The translations under genes were made by a program, and so were the position numbers. From an uncultured Saprospiraceae bacterium (lineage in GTDB: Bacteria; Bacteroidota; Bacteroidia; Chitinophagales; Saprospiraceae), in assembly GCA_937997635.1 (NCBI GenBank), contig CALLFA010000027.1, positions 1 through 64,000 on the forward strand: 64,000 bases of DNA, given 5' to 3'. The notes beneath the pieces are model-generated. The model was not told where the DNA came from, ran no database searches, and was given only the letters and a program-made list of their open reading frames with translations. Positions 8,601 to 18,247 of this stretch are shown here, piece after piece; the stretch's first letter is position 1; every line of letters starts with the position of its first letter.

Positions 8601-11600
8601 CTAGTCTATCACGACTATAGGCTTTACTTCAATGTTATCACCAGTTTGTAATTGATAATAATAAACCCCACTTTCTGGGAATATTCGCTTTTGTACAGGG
8701 ATTGTATTTACTCCTTCATTGAAGTCATAAGTTTCTGTAATGACTTCATTTCCTGTGGCATCATATAGTGTAAACTGATATGCTGCAGTCGTCGAGCTAA
8801 CAACTTCAATCGAAGAATTATCGACAATTGGATTAGCCAAAACTTGACTCGTAAATCCTTCAAGCACACGATTATTATCAAGCACTAACTCTCTTGTCTC
8901 CAAGGCATTACTGACATATACTTCATTAGACATGAGTTCGTCAGACAAATAGATTGCTTTTGAAACATTTACATTTTCTTCAGCAACAAAGCTCATGGTG
9001 TAGCTAATGTTTCCATTAATCGCAAATCCATCATACCAATTTAGCTTAGTCTGATTATTTTCTGTCCTGTAACTTTCATCGTCAATATCAATGACATCAG
9101 AACGTATTTCTGTCAACTCCAATCCTTGGTGTTTAATTCCCATTTGGAAACCATAGACATCAAACGATTCTTTCATTTCAATTTTGACGTCAATAGATTC
9201 TCCTTTTTGAACAACTTCTTTGTCGGCACTGATAGTCACGTCCTCTTCAGTTTTTAATTCTGATGAGCCTGATTGTGCATTTGCTACGACATCTCCACTA
9301 ACATCACCTATTTTTATGCCGATAAAATTTTCAGTCATGGCATCTTCATTGAGAGTCAGCAAACTTAGTTCTGACTTGTATGGCCATGGATTAAGTGTAT
9401 CAACAAAGTTTTGATTCTCAACAGCAAACACCCAACTATCGTCAACCATCACATCATTAGGTACTGTCCCTAAAACTCTCTGACGTAGTACAACAAGGTC
9501 ACTACCAGTCACTGATTGGCTACCATTCACATCAGACGCAATAACATGGTGAGGATTTGTAAAATGATTAATCCCTAGTATATGTCTTTGTATTAATAAT
9601 AAATCCAGCGTACTAACTCCATTATTGTATGTGTCTTCTTTTTTAGCAGTAATACTATAATCCAAGCCAACAGGGTTCGAAGAAAAAGCATAGCTACCAT
9701 CAATATTATTTATCTTGGATTTTGGATATTCTGGCAAATTCGCCACAATTGACATTTCTGTAAAATCTACAAACTCACCATCCGTCGTCTGGACTTGACC
9801 TGCAATTTGCAGACCTGAACCGCCAGCACATTCACCAGCAACAAATAACACAACACCTCGCTTCATTGCTTCACAAGCATTGGAGTAAGTCATGTTGTCG
9901 CATCCACATACAGGGTCACTGTTTGTTGCACATGTTATGTTGTCATTGATAATGCTTTCATCTATACAAGATTGATCCGCATTTTCTGGACAATTTCTGC
10001 CGTTATCGGAAATAAAAATACCAACAGTACAAAAGTCTCTATTGCCTTGACCATCCCAAACGTAAACATCCAACTCTGCAAAATTCATCAAAGAACTACA
10101 TTCAAATAAAATCGAACTTTGGCCTTCGAATCCTTCTTGCCCTATTTCAATTGGATCATCACCAGACAGAACGATTGAGAACGATAAGTCTTCATCCGAA
10201 GAACAATTATCAAAACTTCCGACATTAAAATCCGAAGCCCATACGGAGACTGTGCCGTCTTCAGTAGTAAACGCAGTCGTCAATCCAGCCAAGCATAAAG
10301 GCGTAGGTGCAACAAGATCAACATAACTGATCGATGTCTCATCTGATGCAGAATTACCGCAACCATCATCAACAATCCACACCAACCGATCGCTGTCAGC
10401 AGTCGTCCCATTAATGATTACTTCCGCTTCAGTTCCTGTTCGGGCAAACACATCTACTAATTGTGCATTTTTATACCATTCGATTGTCCATGATAATTGG
10501 TCACCATTTAATTCTTGGGAACCACAGAAATCTGATGCAACCGCCACAACTGCTGCCTCTCCTAAACAAGGAGTGTCGTCATCTTTAGCTGCTGCACCTC
10601 CTGTTGTATTCACTTCTATTTCATCATCTACTACAATTGTAGGTGCCGTATTATCCTGTACTTTTATAATTTGGCTGTATGAATAGTAGCCATCAATAAA
10701 CACTTGCAGATAAGAAAAGTATACAGGATCAGGGTGCAATGCTGATTCAGGGCAACTGGCACAAACACCTTGAGCCCAATCTTCTACAGCTATAAACAAA
10801 TCAGTATCATCGGATTCACTTGCTTCATTGTTTGGATCAAAGGTACACCAATCAACTACTGACCATCTGTTAACAATCGTCAAACAAGCATCTGATGTCG
10901 CAATGGTATCCTGTTCTAGACTATATCCGACTAGTCCGCAACTTGTTTCACACCAAACAGGTTTGATGTCTTCTATTGTAAATTCAGGAATACACTCTAC
11001 TGGGTCGCCCATAGCTACAGGATGGTCCACAAAGATTTTAGCTTCATTGTCATCATTACATTCGATGTTCAAACCGTCTTCGATTTGGCCATTCATGTGT
11101 TTGGGCCATTTGATTGTATACGGGTCAAAGCCACCTTCTGCAGAAATAGTGATTTCTTGTTGACAGAACGCATCACCTGGAGAAAGATCCCCAGAACCAT
11201 CGTTATCTATAAACCATTCTTTGATGACTGTTTCATTACCACATGTTCCTGCCAAATCTTCTACAGATGCAATTTCCAATTCGTATTCCCCAAAACATGC
11301 TTGACCTACAATAGTAGGCGGTGCCGCCGTATTTGGATCTTCATCACAATCGATGGTCACATCTTCACATAGCAATGTTGGTGTAGAATTATCAGTCACA
11401 AAGACATCTATCATACATTGATTCTGATTGCCATTTTGATCTGTTGCTAACAAAATAACTTGAACAACTTGACCACCATCTTGACAGCAGAATTGAACAT
11501 AGTCACCATAGTCATCTGCTTCAGGTACAACACCTTCTTCTACGCAGACACCAAATTTATCTCTCGTCAAACAGATCGTTTCGCCACCAGCACACTCGTC

Positions 11601-13562
11601 ACCACAACATCCTTCCATACGTGCAACTTGAAAAGTGACATCTCCACAACCTGAGTCATGACTACCAGCGTCGAAAGTCTCTGCAAATACCTTTGCAATT
11701 CCAGATTCTGGTGTTGACTGAGCGAAAGTTAAGGATACAGAAAGTGAACTTTTGCAAACCATAACTGGAGGTATATTGTCCACAACAGCTATTCCAAATG
11801 TTGTTTCACTTGTATTCCCACACTCATCAGTTACTAATGCAATCACATCGATAGGTCCCTGATTTTGAGACATTCCCAATAAATAACCATCGGCAAAAAT
11901 CCCATGGCTCGGTCTCCATTCTACTTCTACTGAAGAAGAACAATTATCTTCATAGACAAGATCTGGCAATTCGTATGTCGCCGTACATTGCCAAGGATCA
12001 ATAGATACAATGACATCATCTGGTCTCTCCACTACGGGAGCTGTTTGATCACTAATCTCAATTTGTTGTGTACCACCTAATTGCACTTGTGAATCACACC
12101 AATCCAGCATTGTCCAAGTCCGAATTATTTTTGTACCACCAGCACAAGCTGTAAATTCTAAATCAGAAAACGTTGTCAAGACATTACAGAACATTTCTCC
12201 TGGAATAACTGGGACTCTTGGATTAGAAAAGCCAGGTCCGATCACAGTATCAAGCTCGATAGAGTCTCTTAGAATCTTATCGACTACGGTGATGATCACC
12301 CAAACATTTTCTAAAGTTCCATCTCCATCTAAATCCAAAGGTGTTTGGACCATAGTATCTCTAGTACCAACAACTTCCTCAAAGTGGATGATGTTTTCAA
12401 TTATATTAGTGTCAGGCACAAATGTATGTTCATCTACATAAGTAGGATATGCTAGTGCTGGATTTCCAGTTGCCTCTGCGATATACGCTGGACTTCCTAG
12501 TTCGAAAGTATCATCCAATGTCAACTCACAATCTAGAACTACTGGTTCTGGAAATTCAATTTGAGCAATTCCATTAGGGCTTAGGTCTATTTTTTCTTCT
12601 CTGTATGCTTGTGTCAATAAAACTGCATTCTGAGTAACGCCATGTAAGGTAATGTTAGCCGTATAGCTAATCACATGCAACACGCCCTCTTCGTCACAAA
12701 TATTACCTGTCGTTTGACGAATAACTTTTACATCGCCAACGAGAGACGCACCACAACTTTCATCTATAATAGTCATCGCTTGTTCTGGCGTTAAGAATAT
12801 TTCAGGGAAACTTCCACCACACCAACTGACACATCCGACATTACAATTTGGTACTGCTGCCTCAATGAATATATCTCCAGAAGCCTGACTTACAATCGAA
12901 CTAAACTCGACAGTATAATCACCTACAGTAGGTAAAGCAATCACATCGCTAAATGCTCCAGGTAAGAAGACAGTTGAATACACGGCTACGCCAGCAGCAT
13001 CTCGCACGATCACTTCAATATCGGATGATGACCAAATAGGGTTACCAGGACTACCCGAATTGTAATTAACACTGGAGTTTCCTATGAGATTGATTACCTT
13101 TTGACATTCGTCAGTTGCGGTAATTTCTAGGACTCCTGATGAATTGGACGACGACAATCTACCTTCGTATGAATCAGCATCACCAGCAATAAACTGGCAA
13201 GGAGATTCTAATACTGGTAGTACATTCGCTTCTAAATCGATTGTACCCCAACAAGTATTGCCATCACACGAGCTTCTTACTTGATATTGTAAAGTGGTAT
13301 TTACTTGAGCTGCAGAAACTGCATTTCCAATAAAATCCCCATTCTCATCAAAGAGAGAAATTTCGTAGTCGTAGTCAATATTGGGGGCTTCAAGAACCAT
13401 ATCTGGTTCTATCTCAAAATCGCAATTGACGCCCAAACTAATTTGAACGGAATTGTTGCAAACGAGTGCGCCACAATTTTGAGCGGACAACGTTTTAAGC
13501 GATGATACTGAGATAAAAATGAGCAATAAGAGACACTTAGTAAAAGACTTAATCTTATACAT
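8601..13562 (-). CDS. Giant T9SS-secreted multidomain protein (HYR-like repeats, Kazal, dockerin- and cohesin-like domains)
   Basis: 1653 residues. It has a Sec signal peptide ending near LSAQ. Cys-rich HYR-like beta-sandwich repeats span roughly residues 480-1190, recognisable by repeated 'D.TAPxV', 'CSS', 'DxCGN' and 'VxVxDN' patterns. A Kazal-type segment lies at ~1197-1245 (PVCGCDNMTYSNACEA, closing GEC). A dockerin-like pair follows at ~1300-1375 (LDLLLIQRHILG; DVNGSQSVTGSDLVVLRQ), then a cohesin-like domain at ~1440-1560. The last ~75 residues are a T9SS type A sorting domain. Such proteins are exported across the outer membrane and anchored or released. It is last in a leftward cluster after DUF4956, HlyD-like and TolC-like genes, though a 200-bp gap and a hairpin may separate its transcription. 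Confidence 0.88.
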   Translation of the reverse strand: MYKIKSFTKCLLLLIFISVSSLKTLSAQNCGALVCNNSVQISLGVNCDFEIEPDMVLEAPNIDYDYEISLFDENGDFIGNAVSAAQVNTTLQYQVRSSCDGNTCWGTIDLEANVLPVLESPCQFIAGDADSYEGRLSSSNSSGVLEITATDECQKVINLIGNSSVNYNSGSPGNPIWSSSDIEVIVRDAAGVAVYSTVFLPGAFSDVIALPTVGDYTVEFSSIVSQASGDIFIEAAVPNCNVGCVSWCGGSFPEIFLTPEQAMTIIDESCGASLVGDVKVIRQTTGNICDEEGVLHVISYTANITLHGVTQNAVLLTQAYREEKIDLSPNGIAQIEFPEPVVLDCELTLDDTFELGSPAYIAEATGNPALAYPTYVDEHTFVPDTNIIENIIHFEEVVGTRDTMVQTPLDLDGDGTLENVWVIITVVDKILRDSIELDTVIGPGFSNPRVPVIPGEMFCNVLTTFSDLEFTACAGGTKIIRTWTMLDWCDSQVQLGGTQQIEISDQTAPVVERPDDVIVSIDPWQCTATYELPDLVYEDNCSSSVEVEWRPSHGIFADGYLLGMSQNQGPIDVIALVTDECGNTSETTFGIAVVDNIPPVMVCKSSLSVSLTFAQSTPESGIAKVFAETFDAGSHDSGCGDVTFQVARMEGCCGDECAGGETICLTRDKFGVCVEEGVVPEADDYGDYVQFCCQDGGQVVQVILLATDQNGNQNQCMIDVFVTDNSTPTLLCEDVTIDCDEDPNTAAPPTIVGQACFGEYELEIASVEDLAGTCGNETVIKEWFIDNDGSGDLSPGDAFCQQEITISAEGGFDPYTIKWPKHMNGQIEDGLNIECNDDNEAKIFVDHPVAMGDPVECIPEFTIEDIKPVWCETSCGLVGYSLEQDTIATSDACLTIVNRWSVVDWCTFDPNNEASESDDTDLFIAVEDWAQGVCASCPESALHPDPVYFSYLQVFIDGYYSYSQIIKVQDNTAPTIVVDDEIEVNTTGGAAAKDDDTPCLGEAAVVAVASDFCGSQELNGDQLSWTIEWYKNAQLVDVFARTGTEAEVIINGTTADSDRLVWIVDDGCGNSASDETSISYVDLVAPTPLCLAGLTTAFTTEDGTVSVWASDFNVGSFDNCSSDEDLSFSIVLSGDDPIEIGQEGFEGQSSILFECSSLMNFAELDVYVWDGQGNRDFCTVGIFISDNGRNCPENADQSCIDESIINDNITCATNSDPVCGCDNMTYSNACEAMKRGVVLFVAGECAGGSGLQIAGQVQTTDGEFVDFTEMSIVANLPEYPKSKINNIDGSYAFSSNPVGLDYSITAKKEDTYNNGVSTLDLLLIQRHILGINHFTNPHHVIASDVNGSQSVTGSDLVVLRQRVLGTVPNDVMVDDSWVFAVENQNFVDTLNPWPYKSELSLLTLNEDAMTENFIGIKIGDVSGDVVANAQSGSSELKTEEDVTISADKEVVQKGESIDVKIEMKESFDVYGFQMGIKHQGLELTEIRSDVIDIDDESYRTENNQTKLNWYDGFAINGNISYTMSFVAEENVNVSKAIYLSDELMSNEVYVSNALETRELVLDNNRVLEGFTSQVLANPIVDNSSIEVVSSTTAAYQFTLYDATGNEVITETYDFNEGVNTIPVQKRIFPESGVYYYQLQTGDNIEVKPIVVID

Positions 13563-13595
13563 ACTGTTTTGGTTATTTTGTAAAATTCGGTTATC

Positions 13596-13623
13596 AAAAC
13601 TTACGCTTCGAGGTGTAAGTTTT
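13596..13623 (-). terminator. Hairpin between the TolC-like gene and the giant exoprotein gene
   Basis: Perfect 9-bp stem AAAACTTAC / GTAAGTTTT (13596-13604 and 13615-13623). On the minus strand the 3' arm ends in four T. It may terminate the gene ending at 13764 or act as an attenuator in the 5' leader of the giant gene starting at 13562. A second, weaker hairpin (AGACAGT/ACTGTCT, 13717-13745) precedes it. Confidence 0.4.
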
Positions 13624-13763
13624 TTGAAATGACGATACGAGAAAAGACATTCCCCTAAAGCAAGTATATCGAATAGTAAAAAATAAAGCTGATTGTCGTT
13701 CTTATATGTAGTAGCAGACAGTTTATATGTGTAATAGACTGTCTTTTAATGCTTTAGAGTGGT

Positions 13764-15026
13764 CTAATTTGAGCTCAATAAGTAGTTTTTCAGTGGCATT
13801 TGAGTCATTAACAGACTGTCTTCAAGAAAATCTAAGTATTCTTCATACACATCTTTTGCTGAATTGATCTTGTCAATTTCCAATTCAATACTCTGTTGAT
13901 TAAGCTCTAAAATAAAGGTGGGATTTGAGCTATTTGTTTCATTCAAAATCTGTTTGAGTTCCCTATTAGACTCCTTCATCGCTTCTCTCAATGATAACTG
14001 TTCTTCATAAACTCTTATGCTTTCCAGCACTTCGAAGCGTGACCGACTTACGTCTAAAAACAATTTATCTTGATCAAATAAGGCCTCCGTTTCCAAGTTG
14101 TCCATTTCAATTTTAAGCTCTTGCAAATCTAAACGATTACCGCCATCCCAAGGCAATCGCAAGCCAACACCAACAGATACCTTTTCTCTGAAAGGATCAC
14201 TATGAGGTCCACCATAGGATATTTCGGCAAATCTCAATATCTGTTTTGCCTCAGCTTCTTCAAGATCAAGTTCATTTTGCAACTCCGTTCTTTTTAGATT
14301 ATCGCTAACAAGTCTATTTGGATCTTCTACAGATGAAGGATCAAATGCTGTAACAAAGGCTTTTATTTCTTCGACTGATATCAAATCTTCGAAAGTATAC
14401 TCCACTCCACTTAGGCTAGATGGGAAAGCATACATTTTATTTTCTTGCTGATTTTGCAATTGATTTAGGTTTAAATCTTTGAGGTCATTTTGGGCTTTTA
14501 CAAAATCAGAGAAATCTGCATCACCTATAATCAGTTGCTTTTTAATGACACTCATCTTGTCATCTAAAACCGTTTTCTGCTCCTCAAGCAAGTCTTGGAG
14601 TTCAAATGAAAAGTATTCATCTATCCAGTACTCATAGGCATCTTCTATAAATCGAAGCTCTAAAGAAAATGGGTCATCTTTAGGTTGGGACAGGTATCCT
14701 TCAAATAGTCGTTGCTGTGCTTCTCTTATCGCCTTAGTAGTCGGACTTACACGAATCAAATAATCTTGCTTATCCAGATCAAAATCATTGGTCTCCGTCC
14801 TAAACTCGTATTCTTCAATAATGGGAGCCTTAAAAGTGTATTCTCCAGATTGATTCGTTGAAGAAGACAATCTTGTATCGACATCTTCGAATATGACCTG
14901 TAAGAATTCACCTGTGTTGACTGTATTCGATTGCCCAAATAAGGAAATAGAAACAACAGTGAATACGAGGATGTAAATGCTATTTATCAAGTTTGGAAGC
15001 TTGCTCGACGTCTGAAGACTGTACAT
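13764..15026 (-). CDS. TolC-like outer-membrane efflux protein
   Basis: 420 residues with a signal peptide (cleavage near SLFGQ). The body is mostly long amphipathic helices. The segment VSVGVGLRLPWDGGNRLDLQ is the strand-turn typical of TolC-family beta-strands, followed by a long coiled helix (LETEALFDQDKLFLDVSRSR) and a second helical hairpin. TolC proteins form outer-membrane/periplasmic channels. The first ~200 residues are diverged and lack an obvious first TolC repeat, so the fold call is moderate. Its 5' end overlaps the upstream HlyD-like gene by 47 bp, which indicates co-translation. Confidence 0.72.
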   Translation of the reverse strand: MYSLQTSSKLPNLINSIYILVFTVVSISLFGQSNTVNTGEFLQVIFEDVDTRLSSSTNQSGEYTFKAPIIEEYEFRTETNDFDLDKQDYLIRVSPTTKAIREAQQRLFEGYLSQPKDDPFSLELRFIEDAYEYWIDEYFSFELQDLLEEQKTVLDDKMSVIKKQLIIGDADFSDFVKAQNDLKDLNLNQLQNQQENKMYAFPSSLSGVEYTFEDLISVEEIKAFVTAFDPSSVEDPNRLVSDNLKRTELQNELDLEEAEAKQILRFAEISYGGPHSDPFREKVSVGVGLRLPWDGGNRLDLQELKIEMDNLETEALFDQDKLFLDVSRSRFEVLESIRVYEEQLSLREAMKESNRELKQILNETNSSNPTFILELNQQSIELEIDKINSAKDVYEEYLDFLEDSLLMTQMPLKNYLLSSN

Positions 15027-16071
15027 TTATCATGCTTTTAGAGATGTGTTCCAAAATGACTTTTTCACCTTGTAAGAATAAATTATCTTCTGGTAATTGG
15101 ATATTTATTTCCTGCCCCCAAGCGGTAACCGAAGGGTCTCGACTGAATCTAGCGTCTATTGGTGTATATCTAGATTCTTGTCCCGTCAATTTCCCTTTGT
15201 AGCTCAGGTTTTTATTTTTATTTGCTGATTTAATGATAAATTCATCATCCACGGACATACTGGTTACGAGATCCTCTTGGACATAACCCAGAACAAAAGT
15301 TGGATTCAGATCATAAATACTCAATAGTGAATTGAATGCTGGTATATGCTCACCTAATTTGCAATGAATGTTACCCACTCTTCCATCTTGAGGCGCTAAA
15401 ATTGACTCACTGATAACTTTAGTATCATCATAGAATTTCTTTTCAGCTGCTAATCTTGCGACTTGCTTACTGTACGGGTTTCTACCTGCTGTCAAAGCCC
15501 CGTTAGCATCAGCCAGACGTTGATCAAAGGATTGCTGCAACAACAATTTCTCGTTCTCAATAGCTTCAATTCTATCTTCTATATGTTTGAAATCTGCATC
15601 TTCCACTCCAACAGAACTCAATCCATCAAACAAGGATTTTCGTTGCTCCAATTGAGTATTCAACTCATCCTTTTTTGCATCTAATTGAGCTAACTCTATT
15701 TCTTTCTGGCTTTCAAGATCTCTAATTTTTGCGTTTTGTGTTTGAGTCCACGCTTGTTCTTCTGCCCTCAATTCGTCAATTCTTAAATCCTGCTCCATTA
15801 GTTTTTCTTCTTCTCTGATTCTGGAAATGTCAAGCAATTTTTGCCCTTTCTTGACTAACTCTCCAGGCAACACGTATATGTGATTGACATATAAATCAAA
15901 GTTTTTATTTACCTCAGTCTCTTTATTCTGAGCAACACCATAAAATGAATTGACTCGCTGATCAAATACGGTGGTCATGAACCATAGGACTATTCCTACA
16001 GCAAAAACAATGAAATAAAATGTATTGAACTTGGTCATAATATCTCTATAACGATCTTGGTGCTTTTTCAA
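14980..16071 (-). CDS. HlyD-family periplasmic adaptor (membrane fusion protein)
   Basis: 363 residues: one N-terminal membrane anchor (about 15-35), a biotinyl-lipoyl half near 60-85 (VLPGELVKKGQKLLDISRI), a long coiled-coil hairpin (~90-215), the second lipoyl half (APQDGRVGNIHCKLGEHIP) and a beta-barrel tail. This is the HlyD/EmrA layout that bridges an inner-membrane transporter to a TolC channel. No ABC, MFS or RND pump is encoded nearby. The upstream partner is a DUF4956 membrane protein overlapping by 26 bp (unless the second Met at 16038 is the start), and the downstream one is TolC-like. Confidence 0.82.
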   Translation of the reverse strand: MKKHQDRYRDIMTKFNTFYFIVFAVGIVLWFMTTVFDQRVNSFYGVAQNKETEVNKNFDLYVNHIYVLPGELVKKGQKLLDISRIREEEKLMEQDLRIDELRAEEQAWTQTQNAKIRDLESQKEIELAQLDAKKDELNTQLEQRKSLFDGLSSVGVEDADFKHIEDRIEAIENEKLLLQQSFDQRLADANGALTAGRNPYSKQVARLAAEKKFYDDTKVISESILAPQDGRVGNIHCKLGEHIPAFNSLLSIYDLNPTFVLGYVQEDLVTSMSVDDEFIIKSANKNKNLSYKGKLTGQESRYTPIDARFSRDPSVTAWGQEINIQLPEDNLFLQGEKVILEHISKSMINVQSSDVEQASKLDK

Positions 16072-16786
16072 ATTTTAACCGCACATCGTGGATTCCCAAT
16101 ATGTTCCTTGTGGAGGATGTAAAATCCGCAATATTTGCATCCTTTCTTAGTCTAATTAAATAATTCAACTCTATCAACTCTTCTCTTATAAGAGATGTAG
16201 AAATAATTTCACCTGTTTCATTCTTTATTTCGTTTACCTTCATCGGTAAGAATCTCATTTCTTGTAAGTCAAAATCCTTACAGAAGTTTCTCAAGGTCCC
16301 TTCAATTTCAGTTCTTAGGTCATTTTGCATCGGATACTGGAGTCTCAAAACGCCAATTAACTCATTAGATCCACTCAGCGGTGACCATCGTAATACAAAC
16401 GCAGCCAAACAAAATATGAGTGTACCAGTCAAGGCAATTGAAAAGCCAAAAACACCACATGAAATACCTACAGCAAGCGAAGCAAACATGAATGTCATAT
16501 TCCGAGGATCATTCAAATTAGTTCTAAATCGAATGATCGCTAGTGCTCCTAACATACCCATTCCACGACCTATACTGTCTCCTATTGCTTGCATAACCAT
16601 AGCTGCTACCATTGATATTAAACACAATGCTTGTAGGAAATGAGCTCTTCTATAGGTTGTTCGAGTTGTCAAGTCATAAGTAATTGCCAGTATACTAGAC
16701 ATAAAAAACGCAAATAACACGGTAAACAATACCATGTAAAACGCCGGATTATTGGGACTTTCTTGAAGTATATTAAGATCTATCAT
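16046..16786 (-). CDS. DUF4956 polytopic membrane protein
   Basis: 246 residues. Four to five hydrophobic helices fill the first ~140 residues, including the conserved DUF4956 stretch GRGMGMLGALAIIRFRTNL and DPRNMTFMFASLAVG. A cytoplasmic C-terminal domain of ~100 residues follows. The function is unknown; in other bacteria DUF4956 genes often sit beside VTC-type polyphosphate polymerase and CotH genes. Here the partners are HlyD- and TolC-like proteins instead, so it may form the inner-membrane part of an export or envelope complex (inference). First gene of the leftward cluster. Confidence 0.85.
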   Translation of the reverse strand: MIDLNILQESPNNPAFYMVLFTVLFAFFMSSILAITYDLTTRTTYRRAHFLQALCLISMVAAMVMQAIGDSIGRGMGMLGALAIIRFRTNLNDPRNMTFMFASLAVGISCGVFGFSIALTGTLIFCLAAFVLRWSPLSGSNELIGVLRLQYPMQNDLRTEIEGTLRNFCKDFDLQEMRFLPMKVNEIKNETGEIISTSLIREELIELNYLIRLRKDANIADFTSSTRNILGIHDVRLKFEKAPRSL

Positions 16787-16933
16787 AAATCACTACTTTG
16801 ATTAAAGCAAATCTTTAACCAAAAATTCAACCTAGAAGCCTAAATCTTATGATTCAGGTGTGCATTTGTGTTAATTTTTAAATAATAGTCACCAAAAATA
16901 CGACTAATTGATTGCAAATGAAACCATCTAAAG

Positions 16934-17293
16934 TTAATTCCTCATTAAAGCTATTGCCTCAATTTCAATTTTGCAGCCATAATGTAACTCTGAAACCGGA
17001 ATTATTGATCGCGTAGGTTTATGATCTCCAAAAAATTGATAGTAAATTTCATTGACAGCTGCCCAATCATCCCCATTTGAGATAAATACAGTTGTCTTGA
17101 CAATATCCTTTCGACTTAAACCATATTCACCAACAATTTCTTCAATTTTAGTTAACACAAATAAACATTGTTCTTCTATAGAATTTGGTGTTTCTTTTGT
17201 TTCTCTATTTATAATCGGCAGTACTCCTGATGTGAATACCAAAGATCCAGCTTTTATTGATGGAGAATAATGGCCTGCCCGTGGTTTACTCAT
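16934..17293 (-). CDS. ridA: RidA family enamine/imine deaminase
   Basis: 119 residues, the full length of the RidA (YjgF/UK114) family. It has the N-terminal FTSGVLPI strand, the substrate-binding Arg in KPTRSIIPV, and the C-terminal KIEIEAIAL strand. RidA hydrolyses reactive 2-aminoacrylate and related enamines released by PLP-dependent dehydratases. It follows such a dehydratase (17306-18247) with a 12-nt gap, which supports a detoxifying role for that enzyme's product. Confidence 0.9.
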   Translation of the reverse strand: MSKPRAGHYSPSIKAGSLVFTSGVLPIINRETKETPNSIEEQCLFVLTKIEEIVGEYGLSRKDIVKTTVFISNGDDWAAVNEIYYQFFGDHKPTRSIIPVSELHYGCKIEIEAIALMRN

Positions 17294-17305
17294 AATTTTG
17301 ATGAT

Positions 17306-18247
17306 TTAGAAGGGTAAATTACTTAAATCTACATTACCACCAGTGATGATCAGACCAACTTTCTTTTCTTTAAACACTTCTGGATTTGCAATTACAGCTG
17401 CAAGGGTTGTAGCACTTGATGGCTCAATGACGAGTTTCATCCTATTCCACACAAGAGCCATCGCTTCGATGATGGCTTTTTCGCTCACAAGGAGAATTTG
17501 GTCAATGCCGTCCTTAATGATCGGAAAGTTATGATGACCAAGCTGCGTCCTCAGTCCATCCGCGATAGTAATTGGATTTACTGACGGTACAATCTGGCCT
17601 TCTTTCAAAGATCGGTAGGCATCATCTGCCTGTTCTGGTTCAGCCCCAATCACTTTTGTATTTGGCGAATGTTGCTGACAAGCTAAAATAGTACCCGCAG
17701 CTACTCCTCCTCCACCTACTGGTGCAACGATATAATCAAGATCAGGATGCGTTACTATTAACTCATAGGCGCACGTCCCTTGACCCACAATAACATCTAT
17801 ATCATTTGAAGGGTGCAACTTGGAAGCCCCAGTTCTTTCAATTATTTCTGCCAATGTTTCTTCTCTGGCTTGTAGTGTAGGTTCACATTCTTCGACAATT
17901 GCCCCATAACCAAGAGTTGCTGCACGCTTAACGGCAGGAGCATTTGAAGGCATAACAACATAAGCTTTTGTATTCGTCAATTTAGCAGAAATAGCCACGG
18001 CTTGCGCAAAGTTACCAGACGAGTGAGTGCCAAGTCCTTTCGAGCGTTGATTTTCTGTCAAACAAAGACTTGCGTGTAATGCCCCACGTATTTTGTAGGA
18101 TCCACCTTTTTGAAAGTTCTCACACTTAAAAAACAAACTGGCGCCTGTATGGTCATTGATAAAACTTGACGTTATGACCGCTGTTTGATGGATGTGACTG
18201 TGTATTCTATCGTAGGCTTCTTTAACGCTAAGATTTTGCATATTCAA
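17306..18247 (-). CDS. Threonine/serine dehydratase-like PLP enzyme
   Basis: 313 residues, fold type II PLP enzyme. The Schiff-base Lys lies in GGSYKIRGA (about residue 52), the phosphate-binding loop in VGGGGVAAG (~175), and the C-terminal cofactor contact in ITGGN. There is no C-terminal ACT regulatory domain, so it resembles catabolic threonine/serine ammonia-lyases or serine racemases rather than biosynthetic IlvA. Its start overlaps the asparaginase-domain gene by about 20 bp and RidA follows closely, so all three form one operon. Exact substrate is uncertain. Confidence 0.85.
   Translation of the reverse strand: MNMQNLSVKEAYDRIHSHIHQTAVITSSFINDHTGASLFFKCENFQKGGSYKIRGALHASLCLTENQRSKGLGTHSSGNFAQAVAISAKLTNTKAYVVMPSNAPAVKRAATLGYGAIVEECEPTLQAREETLAEIIERTGASKLHPSNDIDVIVGQGTCAYELIVTHPDLDYIVAPVGGGGVAAGTILACQQHSPNTKVIGAEPEQADDAYRSLKEGQIVPSVNPITIADGLRTQLGHHNFPIIKDGIDQILLVSEKAIIEAMALVWNRMKLVIEPSSATTLAAVIANPEVFKEKKVGLIITGGNVDLSNLPF

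Noticed and set aside
13717-13745. AGACAGT/ACTGTCT hairpin as a terminator of the TolC-like gene
   Set aside because: No T-run follows on the minus strand. The stem at 13596-13623 is a somewhat better candidate.
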